A stretch of DNA of 64,000 nt from Epinephelus fuscoguttatus (Eukaryota; Chordata; Actinopteri; Perciformes; Serranidae), in assembly GCF_011397635.1 (NCBI RefSeq), contig NC_064758.1:22589513-22653512 (forward strand), given 5' to 3'. Position numbers and translations under genes: made by a program. The first letter of the stretch is position 1. Each line of letters begins with the position of its first letter. Below are positions 37,901-49,959 of the stretch, piece after piece. The notes below the pieces were generated by a model. It was not told where the DNA came from, did no database searches, and saw only the letters and a program-made list of their open reading frames with translations.

Positions 37901-40900
37901 GCGCATAGTTCCTCAAAGTGCAGCCTGCGGGCTAGTGGTGGCCCTCAGAAACATTTTGTGCAGCCCCTGAAGGTGATATCAAATGCATACATTATACTCA
38001 TTGTAGTCATCCATGTTATATTTCAATACTTTGATTTTAATAGCTTACATTCAATACACCATGTGGTTACTGCAGGTCAGGAATGACATCTTGTAGAAAG
38101 CTACTTGTGTTATAGCAACTAGTGGCACCTCGCGAGTGTCATGGGAATTACGTTATGTCATCAGTGATAGTGCTGTTAGCTAAAGTTAGTGATATTAGTG
38201 GACAACTTTGCAGTTTAATATGGGAGTGAGATCAAGAAGATATTTAACTCACTCAAAACCCCTGATACAATGCAGAAATTTAGACACTCTGTGTGCTGTA
38301 GACCTGTTTCATGCCTTCACAGTCACTTATTTTCTAGTCATTACTCCCAGCTGGATAAATCACCATATCACAAGGCAACATCTTCTGAAAAATTTTCCAG
38401 GAACAAATAACTTAAGAAAATACCCACCAGCTGCAAAGCCTCCAGAGCTGAAGTAAGAGAAGGATGGCACATGAATGTGCTGCTGAAAACAAGCTGGAAC
38501 TGTGAGACATTGTCAGGTCAGCATGGGCGCTGATCTCTGCAGAATTAGAGCACCTTTTCAGAATTCATGCCCTCCAGAATTTAGGTTTCTCCTGAAGCAA
38601 AGTGCAACACAACCTGGAGCTTATTTGATTATGTTATGAAAACTTGAGAGATCTTGGAGAAGCAGATGCATTACCATGGCACAAACATTTGTCACTAGAG
38701 ATAAATCAGCTTTCATCCCTCAGTGCATCTGGTGCACAAGGGTGATCAACAACTTAATTTAGGCTGTATTGAAGATTAGTAATGGAGGTTCAGGCCAAGT
38801 TATTGTTGCTGATACTGTAAATGAGTCGATGGGTTAACATGGTTTGGGCTGTGTATTTAAATTCCTGTGCTTGTCACTGATGTTTTTGATATCATTGTTC
38901 TCCTGTAGCGTCTGAAGGCTGCACTGTCCCAGCAGAGCCCGTCAGGACACAGCATGGGGGTCATGTCTATGGGTGGCAGCCCCATGGTACCTCAGAGGGC
39001 AGAGCAGAGCCAGCTGCTCGTCCAACATCCAGATGCTCCATCACCTGCACAACCTCAGGTACACTGTGCTGTCTGTAGTCACCTGCCTGTCACTGGGTTT
39101 GGAAAATCTAAGACATAACCAAAAGAAATTGAGCTAAACCGTGTTTTATGTATGTCCTATCACCTGTTTTAGTTCCAGAAAATTGGGCTGTACTTGTCAA
39201 GAGATGACTATAATGTGCTCTGACTAAAATAATGAAACTATGACTCAAACTTCCCTTTTCTCTCTGTCTGTCTTCCGCTCCCCTCCCTGTCTCTCTGTTT
39301 TCCTCTCACCCTTTGCCCTCTCCCTCTAGGTATCTCCAGCACAGCCTACAGGTGGGCGTCGGCGGCGGACGGCAGACGATGACCCAGATGAGCGAAGGCA
39401 GCGTTTCCTCGAGAGGAATAGGGCCGCGGCATCGCGCTGCAGACAGAAACGCAAACTGTGGGTCAGCTCCCTAGAGAAGAAGGCTGAGGAGCTCTGCACC
39501 CTGAACGTCTCACTGTCGGTGAGTGGGCCTGTGGAGTGGGTTGGCGGGGATGAAATGTGGCCTGTGGGAGGCCTGTGTTAGTGTCTGCATAGTCACACTC
39601 GCTGTGCAGAGTCGACAGGCTTTCAACTTGTTGTGGAAGTTTACGAGGTGTTTTCCATCAGTTTCAGGCAGTGTAAGGTAATTTTACAAGTGGTTGAGGA
39701 TACAGGACTTGAAACTGTTGGACTCACTAAAACTTGTTTCACATCTTTATTGTGTTATTTGGTGGTTTTAAGGTTATTTTTACACTTCATGACTGTTTCT
39801 CCACTGCCGGCTGGACTGTAGTGGAAACCAGACTGTTAACCTCTGTAGAGCTTGTCTGAAAACATAAAAACTCCACAAAAGAAAAAAACCTGTTTTTAAT
39901 AATATAACCCAGAGTAAGTGATGATTTTTCTTTTGGTTAAACTGTATATCTAAATATGATAAGAATTCTGCATTAAAAAGCTTTGAAATAGAGCTTGTTC
40001 ATCAAAATAAGAAAAAAAAATGCTGTGGCAGGATCCCCTGGACCCCTCGACAGGTCTGGGCTAAACTCTGAAGGTCATTTAAGAAATACTTCGCTGATTT
40101 TCCCTCCAGCTTTGCATCAAAACAATGTGTGTAGTGTATTTAAATGAACTGTGGCAAACTTCCTTCCATCTAACTAGTGCCCTGCCACCCATGCCCCCAC
40201 CGTGGACGCAAAGAGCATAGACACAGATCAATCGTTAGAGTTTGTGAACAGGAAGCTGGCGCAATACTGTTTCCTGCATGGTGAAAACGAGTCAGCAAAA
40301 ACCTGAGATCAAACAGTAAAAACGCAGATAAAATTTAAACCCAGATTCTGTTACTTAGTTGTCTGTCTCTTGCCTCAAATATTTTCATAAGCATGTTTTG
40401 GCTCACAATTGAACTGTAATACAAGATTGCTTCTTGCCGGCCAGTCGCCATTGTTTTTAACGAACAAATTCGCATTACGTCGCCCACCAGTGGGAGGTTT
40501 ATTTTAGTCTGGGGTGGCACAGGGCATTCTGGTAGTTGTAGGTTTTCTACGTCTTTAGCAAAGCATCCTTTTTCTCTGTTTTCTCTGGTTCTGTAGCACC
40601 CATTTTAATAGTATTTGTGCCTTTCTACTGCATAGGCATCCTAGTTTCCATCTTTCTAGCAGCGAAATACTTCTTAAAATCCTAGAAATTCCCCTGTGCA
40701 CACCTGACCTCTGCAGGGCTGACATGACTGCGATTTGCCTCTTGGCATTCATTTATCTCGAAAATAAAGATTTTAAAGAAAGATCAGTTATGAGCATTTT
40801 TAATGTTTGCTTTATTATTTATTATTTCTGATGAATACTATTGTTCATTTATTGGGCCTGCTGCCATTTTGCAAAAGCAGCCCCTGGGCAAAGTTAGTTG

Positions 40901-41549
40901 AGTATCTTTGCTCTATTAATTATTAAAAAGTTTTGTATGTGCTTATTTTCTGATCCCTCAGAATGAAGTGTCCATGTTGCGAAACGAGGTGGCTCATTTG
41001 AAGCAGCTGCTACTTGCCCACAAGGACTGTCCTGTGACCACCCTACAGAAGAAGACTGCCTATTTAGGTGAGCTTTTTTAAAATGATGCCATGTTACTCA
41101 CCTGGTTGTTCTTTGTATTTATTTTCTCATTCAAAATTATTCAGGACAGAATTCTTAAATGCACTGGGGATACTGTTAAAAGAGCTGCTAAACAACAAGG
41201 ATAATGTCTGCAGCTTTTTGGAAAGGGGAGTACGGAGTGTATTCAAGGTTAAAAGTGAACTGCATTTGCGTGTTTAAGTATTAATTTGAACTTGTGTCGT
41301 CTTTTTTTCTGTGTAGCTGCAGAGGAAAGCATGAAAGACACCTCAGAGCCTACAGGTTCCCCTGCCCCGGTGATCCAGCACAGCTCTTTGGCGCACAGCC
41401 CTTCCGCGGGGCACAACGGCCTGAGCTCAAGGGCAGCAGCTGAGGCCATGGCAATGTCTGTGCTGGCAGGAATGGGCCAGCAGCAGCGGGCTGAGAGTGG
41501 ACCCTCTCACATTATCATGGCTGCACAGTCTCAATCTGCTGCCAGATGA
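28979..41549 (+). CDS. atf7: Cyclic AMP-dependent transcription factor ATF7
   Basis: ATF7 is a nuclear bZIP factor of the ATF2 family that binds CRE/AP-1 sites as homo- or heterodimers and responds to JNK/p38. Exons: 28979-29026, 33789-33885, 34128-34240, 34687-34845, 34930-35078, 36117-36210, 36322-36441, 38909-39058, 39330-39518, 40962-41067, 41317-41549, all GT-AG and in frame, 485 residues (human about 483-494). The start MGDDRPFVCNAPGCGQ is identical to human. A C2H2 zinc finger spans exons 1-2 (C9, C14, then HLAVHKHKH). The DQTPTPT phosphorylation motif puts T51 and T53 at the human positions. TPTIVRPGSLPLHLG and MVPNIPGIPGPP are conserved blocks. The bZIP has basic region ERNRAAASRCRQKRKLW (about 338-354) followed by the leucine zipper to about 395. 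The segment after the zinc finger differs from human and holds an acidic QDDDDK run. The first coding exon follows a strong CT-rich acceptor. Confidence 0.97.
29027..33788 (+). other. atf7: atf7 intron after first coding exon, no other gene
   Basis: 4.8 kb. No exon could be supported. A 13-bp tandem repeat lies at 30541-30589. Sequence around 30600-31710 and 32635-33280 reads like transposon remnants (for example GTTTACATGCGCAG near 32636 and 'acatgtaattt' near 33228), but the ends are unclear. Confidence 0.45.
30541..30589 (+). repeat. 13-bp tandem repeat, about 3.8 copies
   Basis: CGTACACATGGCC, CATACACATGGCC, CGTAAACATGGCC, then a partial CGTAAACGTG. Confidence 0.9.
35128..35694. mobile_element. 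MITE with GGGGACCTATTATG ends
   Basis: The left end TAGGGGACCTATTATGCTCA and right end GCATATGGTCTCATTTA are inverted relatives of a very common fish repeat ('GGGGACCTATTATGCTCATTTTC'). Interior words such as CTCATACTGTCTGTGCTGGA also fit. It fills most of the atf7 intron 35079-36116 and is non-coding. Confidence 0.75.
36845..37680. mobile_element. MITE with TGGACA...ACTCAAGTAA ends
   Basis: Left GGACAGTGGTGAACAGATTA with CTTGAGTCA; right CTCAAGTAAATGTAGTTTGT then TAATGTCCACCCCT. These are inverted relatives of the 'GTGGACAGTAACTAAGTACATTTACTTGAGT' fish repeat. It lies in the atf7 intron 36442-38908. A small fragment of the same family lies near 47188-47214. Confidence 0.55.
37905..38440 (+). 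mobile_element. hAT-like repeat fragment (CAGCCTGCGGGC type)
   Basis: CCTCAAAGTGCAGCCTGCGG then GCCCTCAGAAACATTTTGTG resembles the end of hAT-derived repeats with a 'CTCAAAGTGCGGCCCGCGGGCC' signature. The right end is not resolved, and there is no intact transposase. It lies in the same atf7 intron, downstream of the MITE. Confidence 0.45.
39519..40961 (+). other. atf7: atf7 intron within the bZIP-coding part, no other gene
   Basis: The intron splits the leucine zipper between ...NVSLS and NEVSML. No exon or RNA gene could be supported. The stretch around 40180-40560, with GGCATTCTGGTAGTTGTAGG near 40521, looks repeat-derived. Confidence 0.4.
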
Positions 41550-44477
41550 TGAGCGATGCCACCACGGCCCAGACTTGGCTCGCACTCGTCAACCAGGGGT
41601 AAAAAAGAGCAGCGGACAACCCCCTCTCCCTTCCCCACTTTCCCCAATCTAGAAGTCCAGATTTCTCATCTTCCCCTTCGCCCTTTGCTGTGCTACTCTG
41701 CTCTCTCTGACCCTCCTGCGGAGCCATCATGCTGTGGCCTGGAGCTTAGCAGCAGCCTTCTGGGAATGGACTGAGACTTTTGAGAGAGCTTCCTGTTCAC
41801 TTTGCCATAGACTACAGGGGCTGGACTCCAACCTCCCATCCTCGTTTTCCCCCTTCTGTGCTTCCCCGCTCATCTCTCCTCACCCTCAGTCAAAATGACT
41901 CTTCACTGGACTGTAGGACTGCATCGCTCCAAGTGTACTGCCATAATGAACTTCCCATGTGGGCACATGTGCACAGTTTCTAACACACAGGTGTTGCATA
42001 AACATTCTCGATCAAATCAGATACCAAACAACACGCAGGGCTGTACACTGTTTTCAGCAGGGAATAGTGCCTTGTGCGCCTCGACGTTTTAGCCATGCAC
42101 ACACACACCCACACATGCCATCACAGCATACGTCCCTATACATCCTCGGCTCCGGAGATGCAGTAGGTGTCTAGACGTCAGTGACTCAGATCTCAAACAC
42201 TCACCCAAACCTTTTGTAAATGGTTCCACCTGACGGTGATCTCAACATGGACCCAAAAACCTTACCTCAGTTACTCCCCTTTATGATAAAATTGCTAAAC
42301 TGTGTGTGTGATTAGCTCTGTGCGTATATATTTATGTACATCAGAACATAGCAGTTTGCCTATTCCTAATCTGATACGTTAATAGCTGGATTGTTAGCAT
42401 GTGACTTTTTCTATTAGGGTGTTATTTTCTTGATACAGCTATGTGCAGCTATATTCTTTTAATTAATCCTCCCAGATTAGTCCTCAGAACCAAAATACGT
42501 TGCATTGACAGTGTATTTACCTTAAAATTAGTTTGTTTGAGCGATTTCTTTTTTTACCTGAAGGGAATTCAACCTCTCCTCCTCACTTTCCTCTGAAACA
42601 GGCAGGTTTTTGCTGTTTGTCGGTATGTAAGTGGACGCCTTTTCCATTTTATATGAAAGTATTCTGGTGTTTCTCTGTGTGGGCCCTGGACTTACTGTAA
42701 CTGTTATTTTCACACTTCTCAGGATGGTTGCACATCCTTGCTGCTCGTTGGAAGTGCGATGAACCCCTTAGTCTCTCTGCTCTTTACCAAACCTAAACTA
42801 AGCCATAATGACCACAAATCAGATTATCTGAATTTCCAAAGACCACCGCGTGTCGTTACGGTGGCAGGAAGTAAAACGCCTGACTGTTATTTTGTGATTC
42901 AGAGGTCACAGTGACACAATCTCCAGTATATCACTGCTTGTCAACTTGCACTTACACTCACACACAATGTCTGATGATTTTTGCCTTAAGATCACATTAG
43001 TGCCTCCGATATCCCCAAAAAAGATTTGCTCATGTGAGAAACAAAGGAGCCTTAGGAAATATATGTCTTAATTTGTTAATTTCATCAAATGATAAACAAA
43101 ATATTCACTCGTTGAAGATTTTTCGAAGCCTTTAAAATTAATGGTTATTTTAGCCATTAGTCTCTTTTCAGGGACGTGAAAAGATCCAATACTTGTCTGT
43201 CATCTGGTGGAGAGACACAGCAAACACATCTTCACTGGTAAAGGAGTGAGGGGAAAAGATCAGATCCTGTTCTTTAGAAACCCCACCCAGATGTTTTACT
43301 AAGATATCAGTATATTTTTTACAGAAAAACCTAAATAAGCAGTTTGCTTTTCTTGTTCCTTGTTCCTGTACACGTTTCTCCCTCAGTTGGTATAACACGA
43401 TCATATATTTGCAAGATGTGATATTTCAAAAACAAGATATCTGTCCATTAACATAAGGGCATGTCTTTATGCACTAAAATAATACAAGTTTATTGTTGCT
43501 TTGTATTTCTGTTCTTTTGGTTTTTGCAGTTCTCGCAGTCTTTTTCAGAGATATCAGATCCTTTTTTAAGAAAATCTATTTTCTCTTATCTGTACTGTAT
43601 ATGTTAATGGGAGTTTGCTCAGCAACTTTAAAACCTTTTCACCTTTTGACTGAACCTCTTGTCCTACAGTCCCAATGGCGACCCCCGGCATTTTGTTGTA
43701 TTTCGGAGCTGGCGCTATATTCGGCTGGCAGTCCCTTATAGACGATTGTTCATATGAAATGAAAAGTCAAACTATATTTAGCTTTCATGTTTTCATGTAA
43801 TTCATGTCATTGGCACCTTTTCTGTCATTGTCTTCTTTTGTCCTGTGCTATTTTCAGCACTATACAACCTTTGTCATAATGCTTCTGATTGTACTGATGA
43901 ATATAGAAACTAATTTCTTTAACACAGATTTCTCTTTTGTTTGGTTGGTTTCTCTACAGAAAAAATGTCTTTTTCAAAAAGTGATTTTACCCCCCGTTGT
44001 TTAACTCTAAAGATGAATTTGGTTGTCTTTTGACTGTCCTAACTTATTTTTGTAATTGGTCAACTAACAATCGTCATCACAGTCTTTGGCATATTGATGT
44101 TACCTAGAAATGTTGTGAAAAGAGCAATTTAATGAAAAATGCAACCATGTGAAAGTTGCATATAGTGTATTAATGGTTTTTCACACTCCCATTGTTGGAC
44201 TGATGATTTCAAAAATTGTCCTTGTACTGTACATATCTGTACTATATGAATATATTTACTTTTCCATGCATGTCCAAGTGGAATACTATGAACACTTACA
44301 GTGCTGCAGTTTTAATTAAAGAAACTACATCTTAATGAACATTTATAAAGTTTGTGCGTTTGTCTTAAGTTTAGATGTCTGCTTTGGATTTGCTGTAATC
44401 TCAACAGAACATCTGAAGACTCGCAGTTAGTCAGTATTTGGTCAAATGTGGTGAGGCAGTGTAGCTGAGAGAATAAA
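41550..44477 (+). other. atf7: atf7 3' UTR with candidate poly(A) signals
   Basis: No coding sequence follows the stop. ATTAAA at 44315-44320 and AATAAA at 44472-44477, the latter followed by GTGTATGTTTTGTTTG, are the best cleavage signals; the repeat at 44541 starts just beyond. The region is A/T-rich with long T tracts, as in long fish 3' UTRs. Its extent is inferred. Confidence 0.55.
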
Positions 44478-44540
44478 GTGTATGTTTTGTTTGCTTTGTT
44501 CTGCTGATTCTTAAAAAGTATTCATAATGTCTTAATTTTA

Positions 44541-44793
44541 CACCCTGGACAGGTCACCAGTCTATCACAGGGCTGACACACAGAGACAGACAACCATTCA
44601 CATTCACACCTACGGGCAGTTCAGAGTCACCAATTAACCTGCATGTCTTTGGACTGTGGGAGGAAGCCGGAGTACCTGGAGAAATCCCATGCTGACACGG
44701 GGAGAACATGTAGACTTCGCACAGAAGGGCTCCCCCACCCAGGTTTCAAACCCCCCACCCTGGATATAAACCGGGAACCCTCTTGCTGTGTTG
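44541..44793 (+). repeat. LINE-tail-like dispersed repeat, copy 1
   Basis: CACCCTGGACAGGTCACCAG, CAGGGCTGACACACAGAGAC, CCTGCATGTCTTTGGACTGT, GGAGGAAGCCGGAGTACC, GACACGGGGAGAACATG: a very common fish repeat in + orientation. A second copy lies at 55018-55280. I recall it as a LINE 3'-end family but cannot fix the clade. Confidence 0.75.
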
Positions 44794-45432
44794 ATAAAGA
44801 AATTAGGCCCTAACAGTCATTACATAGTTTGAAATTTGAACTTTTGAGTTCTTAATTGCCACAAACATTTTTTCTTATTCTATTTATCCATCTTTTATTT
44901 AATTTTTGTCTAAATGAGTTAAGCTCTTCTGCACCAAAGTTCACATTCCTTTTATTAAAAATCTTTAGACTTGATGCAGAATAGCTGCCACTCCACCCGG
45001 CTCAGTCTTGGCAAGGTGCTGGAAACATTAGTAAGTTCTGATGAAGGTCTAATAGACCAAAAGCCCAACAATAAAGTGAAACACTGCATAGATGTAAGTG
45101 TTCTACCAATCCAAAAATCTTTAAACTTACCACTGAACTTTATACTTCTGTATACATATTTTTACTTTATACTTTTTACCTGTTGACAAAATGTAGATGA
45201 ACCTAACTCACTTTAATAACCATATTCCTACATAACACCAGAATCAGTCTTAAAGTGGGTTAAAAAATATGAGATCTTGTTCTCTGCATTTTTCTGGACT
45301 TACAGGCATCTACAATTAAAAATGTAAATTAATGAAGTATAGTAAAGGCAAATTCTTGGGGTTTTTTTTACACTCAAAATGTTTAAATTGGACTATTTTT
45401 GGACATAAATAGAAACAGATAAATTATTCAGT

Positions 45433-46146
45433 GACTCCATTTACATGCACACTAATATTCCACTATTATTTTATGGCAGTATCTTTAATTTAATGTGTGT
45501 GTCATATAAACAGCATATTCAGTTTATTCCGAATTAGACCTTTTTTAGAGTGAAGGGTATCCCAGTCAAGATTCGTGGGATATGCCGGTATTACTCAGGT
45601 TTTAGGCGGATTCTTTGGACATGTGTGCAGCGCATTCAGAATATGTGTCTCAGTTGGGGTTTCTGCCGCAGTCTGCAACACACCTCTTGTCTGTTTACAG
45701 TCGGCTCTGTGCATTGTCATGGATACGTTGTACACAAACTACCCAGCCAACAGTTTGCAGGGCTGTAGGGTAGAGATGCATGCCCAAAAGAAAAGCCCAC
45801 ATTCATTTCTGGCTGGTTGAGGAAACACACCTACTTTTAAATATTATGAAAGACTTGGATATCAACTGCTTTCTTGATATGCATGAATCACAGCAACAAT
45901 CTTCTCAAGGAGGTGGTTGAAGGAATGAAAAAGGGAGGCTGTGTTTGCAGGTTAAACAAGTCCGCCCCCCAGATGCAAAATGACAAGCAGCTCCTGGTAA
46001 ACACAACGTAAGGGCACATTAATCAGAGTGAGCATGGCTGCATGTGGACAGGAATATTAGTAGATTATTCCTTTTCATTATTCGTAATACTGTCTTTTTT
46101 CAGAATAAGGGCAAAAAGAGAATATTTTGTGCATGTAAACGCAGTC
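45433..46146. mobile_element. 714-bp MITE with 20-bp inverted ends (TTTACATGCAC)
   Basis: Left GACTCCATTTACATGCAC, right GTGCATGTAAACGCAGTC. The reverse complement of the right end is GACTGCGTTTACATGCAC, 16 of 18 identical. The interior has no intact transposase. It lies between atf7 and dip2b. Confidence 0.75.
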
Positions 46147-46149
46147 ATT

Positions 46150-49100
46150 GTCTAAGATTGTACTCCTGGTAGTGTGGAGGAAGCCTCTGAAGCAGCATTT
46201 TGACCTTCATGTTTGGAAATAATACTTCCAGAAGATATAATCAAACATTTAACTTCAAGAAATATGAAAATTTCTGAGTAGTTGTGGTGTATTTATAGAG
46301 ACTGGACTCATGTCCTGTGTATTTCTAAAATCCTTGGCCCTGCTTTTGAGGTTGATGTTTTTGTACTGCACTCAAGTACTTCTGGAGGGAACACAAGTGA
46401 CACAGTAGCCTACAATTATGCTGTTATGCTAAGTTTACTTTGAAGCTCGTTTGTCCTTTTAAGACAATGTCCATGTTTCTTACGAGGAAAACATGATTGT
46501 AACTTTTCGTAAGCGGCCCTTAATTGCAGAGGGAGTGGTTGAAGGGTATATTTATTTTTTATAACGGTTAAAGTCACGATGCCGCATTGGTCTTTTGCAT
46601 TCTCATATAAACTCGCACATGAACAATTTAAAATCAGGTACTTCATCTCAAGATTAGGTTCAGATTAACCCACTATGGGACACAAAAGAGCTGGTGACCT
46701 TACAAACCCACCATTCTTCCAACACTTTGTGCACTGTGGGCATAGTGTCCATCAGTCTGTGTTTCAGTTTGTATTTTGATAATCAACCAATTGTTTCAGT
46801 CCTTTCCAAGTGCGAAATGTTCACTGGTTCAAGCTTCAACACAACAAAAAGACATCTGAACACATCAACTTGATCACTGTGGATTTGTGACAGGCATTTT
46901 TTACTGTATCAACAACATCCATGTGTTTGTATTTTGCCTACAGTCCCATGAACCAGCCAGCAGGCTTACTCCAGTGCTGGCACAAACCCCTGCCCCAGTT
47001 TTAATGTGTGTCAGTTTGTTTGTATGATCACTTGTGCAAGCTCAAATGTGCGATTAATCAAATTACCACACAGTGAACCTGGGATTTTTGGGGCCCTGGT
47101 CAGTTGCCCAGTTCCTAATCCAGGTTTAAGGAGGATATTCTGGTACTTTTTCCACCCTTGCTAGCCACAGCGTTCGGCTCCAGGCGGTGGAAAGTAACTA
47201 AATACATTTACTCATGGGGCGATAAAGCTGAAAAATGTCTGGAAATAGGCTACATCAAAATGAGGCATTCCTGCGCTGTGAAAAGATGCAGCAAAGCAAC
47301 AGAATGAATGTTTTATTCTGCACCTTTTTATTTTTACTTTTTCTTAGCTAAAGTAGCTATGGATTCCAAAACCACAAAAATTTAAAAAATGTCAGAGGAA
47401 AATAGAGAATTTAATAATGTGTGGACAGATTTGTTTGCTTTCACTGCTAATGCTGCAAAGTTTAAATACCTAATTATTATGAATAGGCCACTGCAGAGTA
47501 GCCACCTTGTGGTAAAATATAGCAATGGCTCATTTAGACCAATTAGTAATGTTTAGAGGCTTATTAAAACTTAATAGGCTGTGTTACTTGCATTATAAGG
47601 GTCAGATATGTTTTGACAGATTTCATTTATTTTTTGGGGCCAAAAATGGCTGTTTTGACTATAAAGGTTGCTGTAAAGGTTGCTGCTGTTGATTTTTGCA
47701 CTGCTGGTTTGAAGCCTCAGATTAGGCATTTCAGCTGTCGCCATCTTGTTTTTTTTGGAACCAGCAGTGATCATATTTGGACAAGAGAGTGGAGCTGCGG
47801 AGGAGCTATGTGTGGATCTGATTCACAGACTGTGGCGACACCTCACAGACAGCCTGTCACTCAAGCAGCCCGGCCTTAAATATGCGTAACTTCAGACCTT
47901 ATTAAAATGTAAATGGGTGAGTTATGAGAAAAAAATTCACCCCTCAAACAGTTGTCATGAATGTTGAAATTAGCTACAGAGACCCAAACCATGTTTGTAC
48001 CAGGCTGTAAACATGTTTATATCTGTTGTAAAGTTTGGCATGTTAACACGAGTGTCTATAGGACTGACTCTGTTTTGGAGCCAGCCTCAAGTGGCCATTT
48101 GATGAACTGCAGTTTTTAGCACTTCTATACTGGCTTCATTTTTTAGCTGCAGAGGTTGCCGCTTGTTTTTTTTTTGTTTTTTTTTTTACAGTATCTAGAT
48201 ATAACAAATAGTGTAATTTGGCGATTTTTAAAGAAAACATGCCTTACAAACCTGCCAGTGGGTTTGAGGGATCAGGGTTGTTTAAAATAATACAGCATAC
48301 AGCCATTTAAAGCTAAATATCCCTCCCCTAAGCCAAAATAAAAAACACACACCTGCACAATGAGTCTGTTTTTCTCGGATGCATTTTTTCAATCTGTCAT
48401 CCAAAAAAAATTGCTACGCACAGAAACCTTGTGCTCTGATTCCGATGCGTTTTATTGCCATATTCTTTGTGAAAATTTGTTATATGTGACAAAATACAAA
48501 GACACGTTTTCTCATCTCCCTCTCTGTCTCCACATTCTGTGTGCGGTCCACATCCTCCTCTTCATCATCAGCCACCTGAGTATTACTATCTGTTTTGCTG
48601 AAAGTGAGCTATCTGAGTTTTGAAATTATTATGTGTGCCCCATTCCTCTGTTTTGTCACAGCTGTGTCCTGCCGCCACATTTAATTCACTGATTCTTGGT
48701 CAAACGTCTCTAAAGGCTTCTGATGGACTCAGTGTGCACATGGGATTGACCCAACATGGACTTGTATTTATTTTTAGACATGCGACAATTTGAGATTAAA
48801 AAAATGGACTCAGTGTGCAAAGGCCTTAAGCCCCTCCTCAGTGTTTAAAAAATTATTTGACATGTCTCACCTATTGCTACCTCCCATAAATAACGAACAG
48901 TCCCCAACATAAATAAGGAACAGACCCACTAATTATAGTTGCATTTATTTGATAAGTTATTATTATTATTTACATTTATTTACATGTAACTAGTTACTTT
49001 CTAAAAGATTATAACACACAGTTATAATCTTGCCAAATAATAAAGTCTAACTTTTTCTGTGAATCCTCTGGGGTTCCCTGAAGGCATCCATTACAAGTTT

Positions 49101-49230
49101 AATGAGAGTGAGAATGACATGAAGTTGCACAGTGCAGTTGAAGTAAAAGGAGTGTGTGTTTGTGCCGGGGAGACGCCAGGGGGAGCAACAGTTTCGGTGT
49201 CTTTTATTCTGGGATGCAGTGAATTAAACG
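46150..49230. other. atf7-dip2b intergenic region, no gene
   Basis: Apart from the repeat at 47625-48185 and a small repeat fragment near 47188, I see no exon, RNA gene or conserved motif that I can support on either strand. Confidence 0.5.
47625..48185 (+). repeat. Dispersed fish repeat (GTCGCCATCTTG / GGAGCCAGCCTC type)
   Basis: CAGCTGTCGCCATCTTG near 47733 and GGAGCCAGCCTCAAGTGGCC near 48077, with TTGATGAACTGCAGTTTTT after it, match a familiar non-coding percomorph repeat. A T run lies at the 3' side (48166-48188). The limits are approximate. Confidence 0.55.
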
Positions 49231-49450
49231 TACAGGCGAGGTAAAGGCAGTCACGTGACCCGCTCTGCTGCCGTTGGTGAGTTTTTCCCATTATGGCGGA
49301 GGGGCCAGCCGTGCGGATGGACTGTCTCTCCCACTCTGATGCTTGTTTTGTGTCTTGAGGGAGGACGTTTTATTTTTATTTTTTTAACACGTACCCGCGA
49401 CGGCCCGGCTCCTTTTCAACCAGACAGCACTCGTGTTTATCGGCGAAGTC
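49230..49450 (+). promoter_or_regulatory. dip2b: dip2b promoter and 5' UTR
   Basis: A CpG-rich patch contains the perfect palindrome GTCACGTGAC (49250-49259), an E-box that fits USF or TFE/MITF-type factors, and ATTATGGCGGAGGG near 49291, similar to a YY1 core (ATGGCGG). No TATA box was seen. It ends at the ATG of 49451. The CGG repeat known from the human DIP2B 5' region is not present. The start site is inferred. Confidence 0.55.
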
Positions 49451-49535
49451 ATGGCAGACCGCGGCGTGGATTTGTCCGCCCTGCCAAAAGAGGTTAGAGA
49501 CCAATTGGCGGAGTTGGATCTGGAGCTGTCTGAAG
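49451..49535 (+). CDS. dip2b: Disco-interacting protein 2 homolog B, first coding exon only
   Basis: DIP2B is a large protein (about 1,570 residues in human) with an N-terminal DMAP1-binding domain and two adenylate-forming-like domains; the biochemical role is uncertain. The exon encodes 28 residues, MADRGVDLSALPKEV then RDQLAELDLELSE, and ends after the first base of the next codon (G|GTAAAG). It aligns with human DIP2B, which starts MAERG and has ALPPEVRAQLAELELELSEG before its own first junction. That makes it the start of the DMAP1-binding domain. Human DIP2A and DIP2C begin similarly, but synteny with larp4 favours DIP2B. The donor AAG|GTAAAG is good. The remaining exons lie beyond the window, and a G run (49560-49572) sits just after the donor. 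Confidence 0.88.
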
Positions 49536-49921
49536 GTAAAGGAGGGGAGGGGGCTGAACGGGGGGGGGGGGGTGCTATAGCAGATTTTCAAGCTAGCTGT
49601 GGCTCTCAGCTGTCTGGGCTAACCGGTAGTTTAATTAAACCAGTAGTTTACCTTTCTCTAGTCCACTTTGTGTGTCTGATAAATTGAATGAGAGCTCACG
49701 TCAGGCACTGGAGCTAGCTTATTTTGTGCTAACACAGGATGTGGGCACGCGAGCTAGCAGTGCATGACAAGCAGCAGGAGGCACATAAAGGCTTTCGTCC
49801 ATTTCCTTATGTCTGCTTTCTTTCACACAGTGGCTCATTTAAAGGTAAACGTCGATTTGAAGATGTGTTTCTGTGTCAAATCTCCTCATCTCGTGTGAGA
49901 TTTAACGCCAAAGCCATGGCT

Positions 49922-49923
<2 letters not shown>

Positions 49924-49958
<35 letters not shown>
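49924..49958 (+). repeat. GT microsatellite
   Basis: About 17 uninterrupted GT dinucleotides, 390 bp after the first dip2b exon. Confidence 0.97.

Positions 49959-49959
<1 letters not shown>

Noticed and set aside
43493-43741. Hydrophobic 82-codon frame in the atf7 3' UTR
   Set aside because: T-rich sequence gives Phe/Leu codons by composition; there is no start context and no family match.
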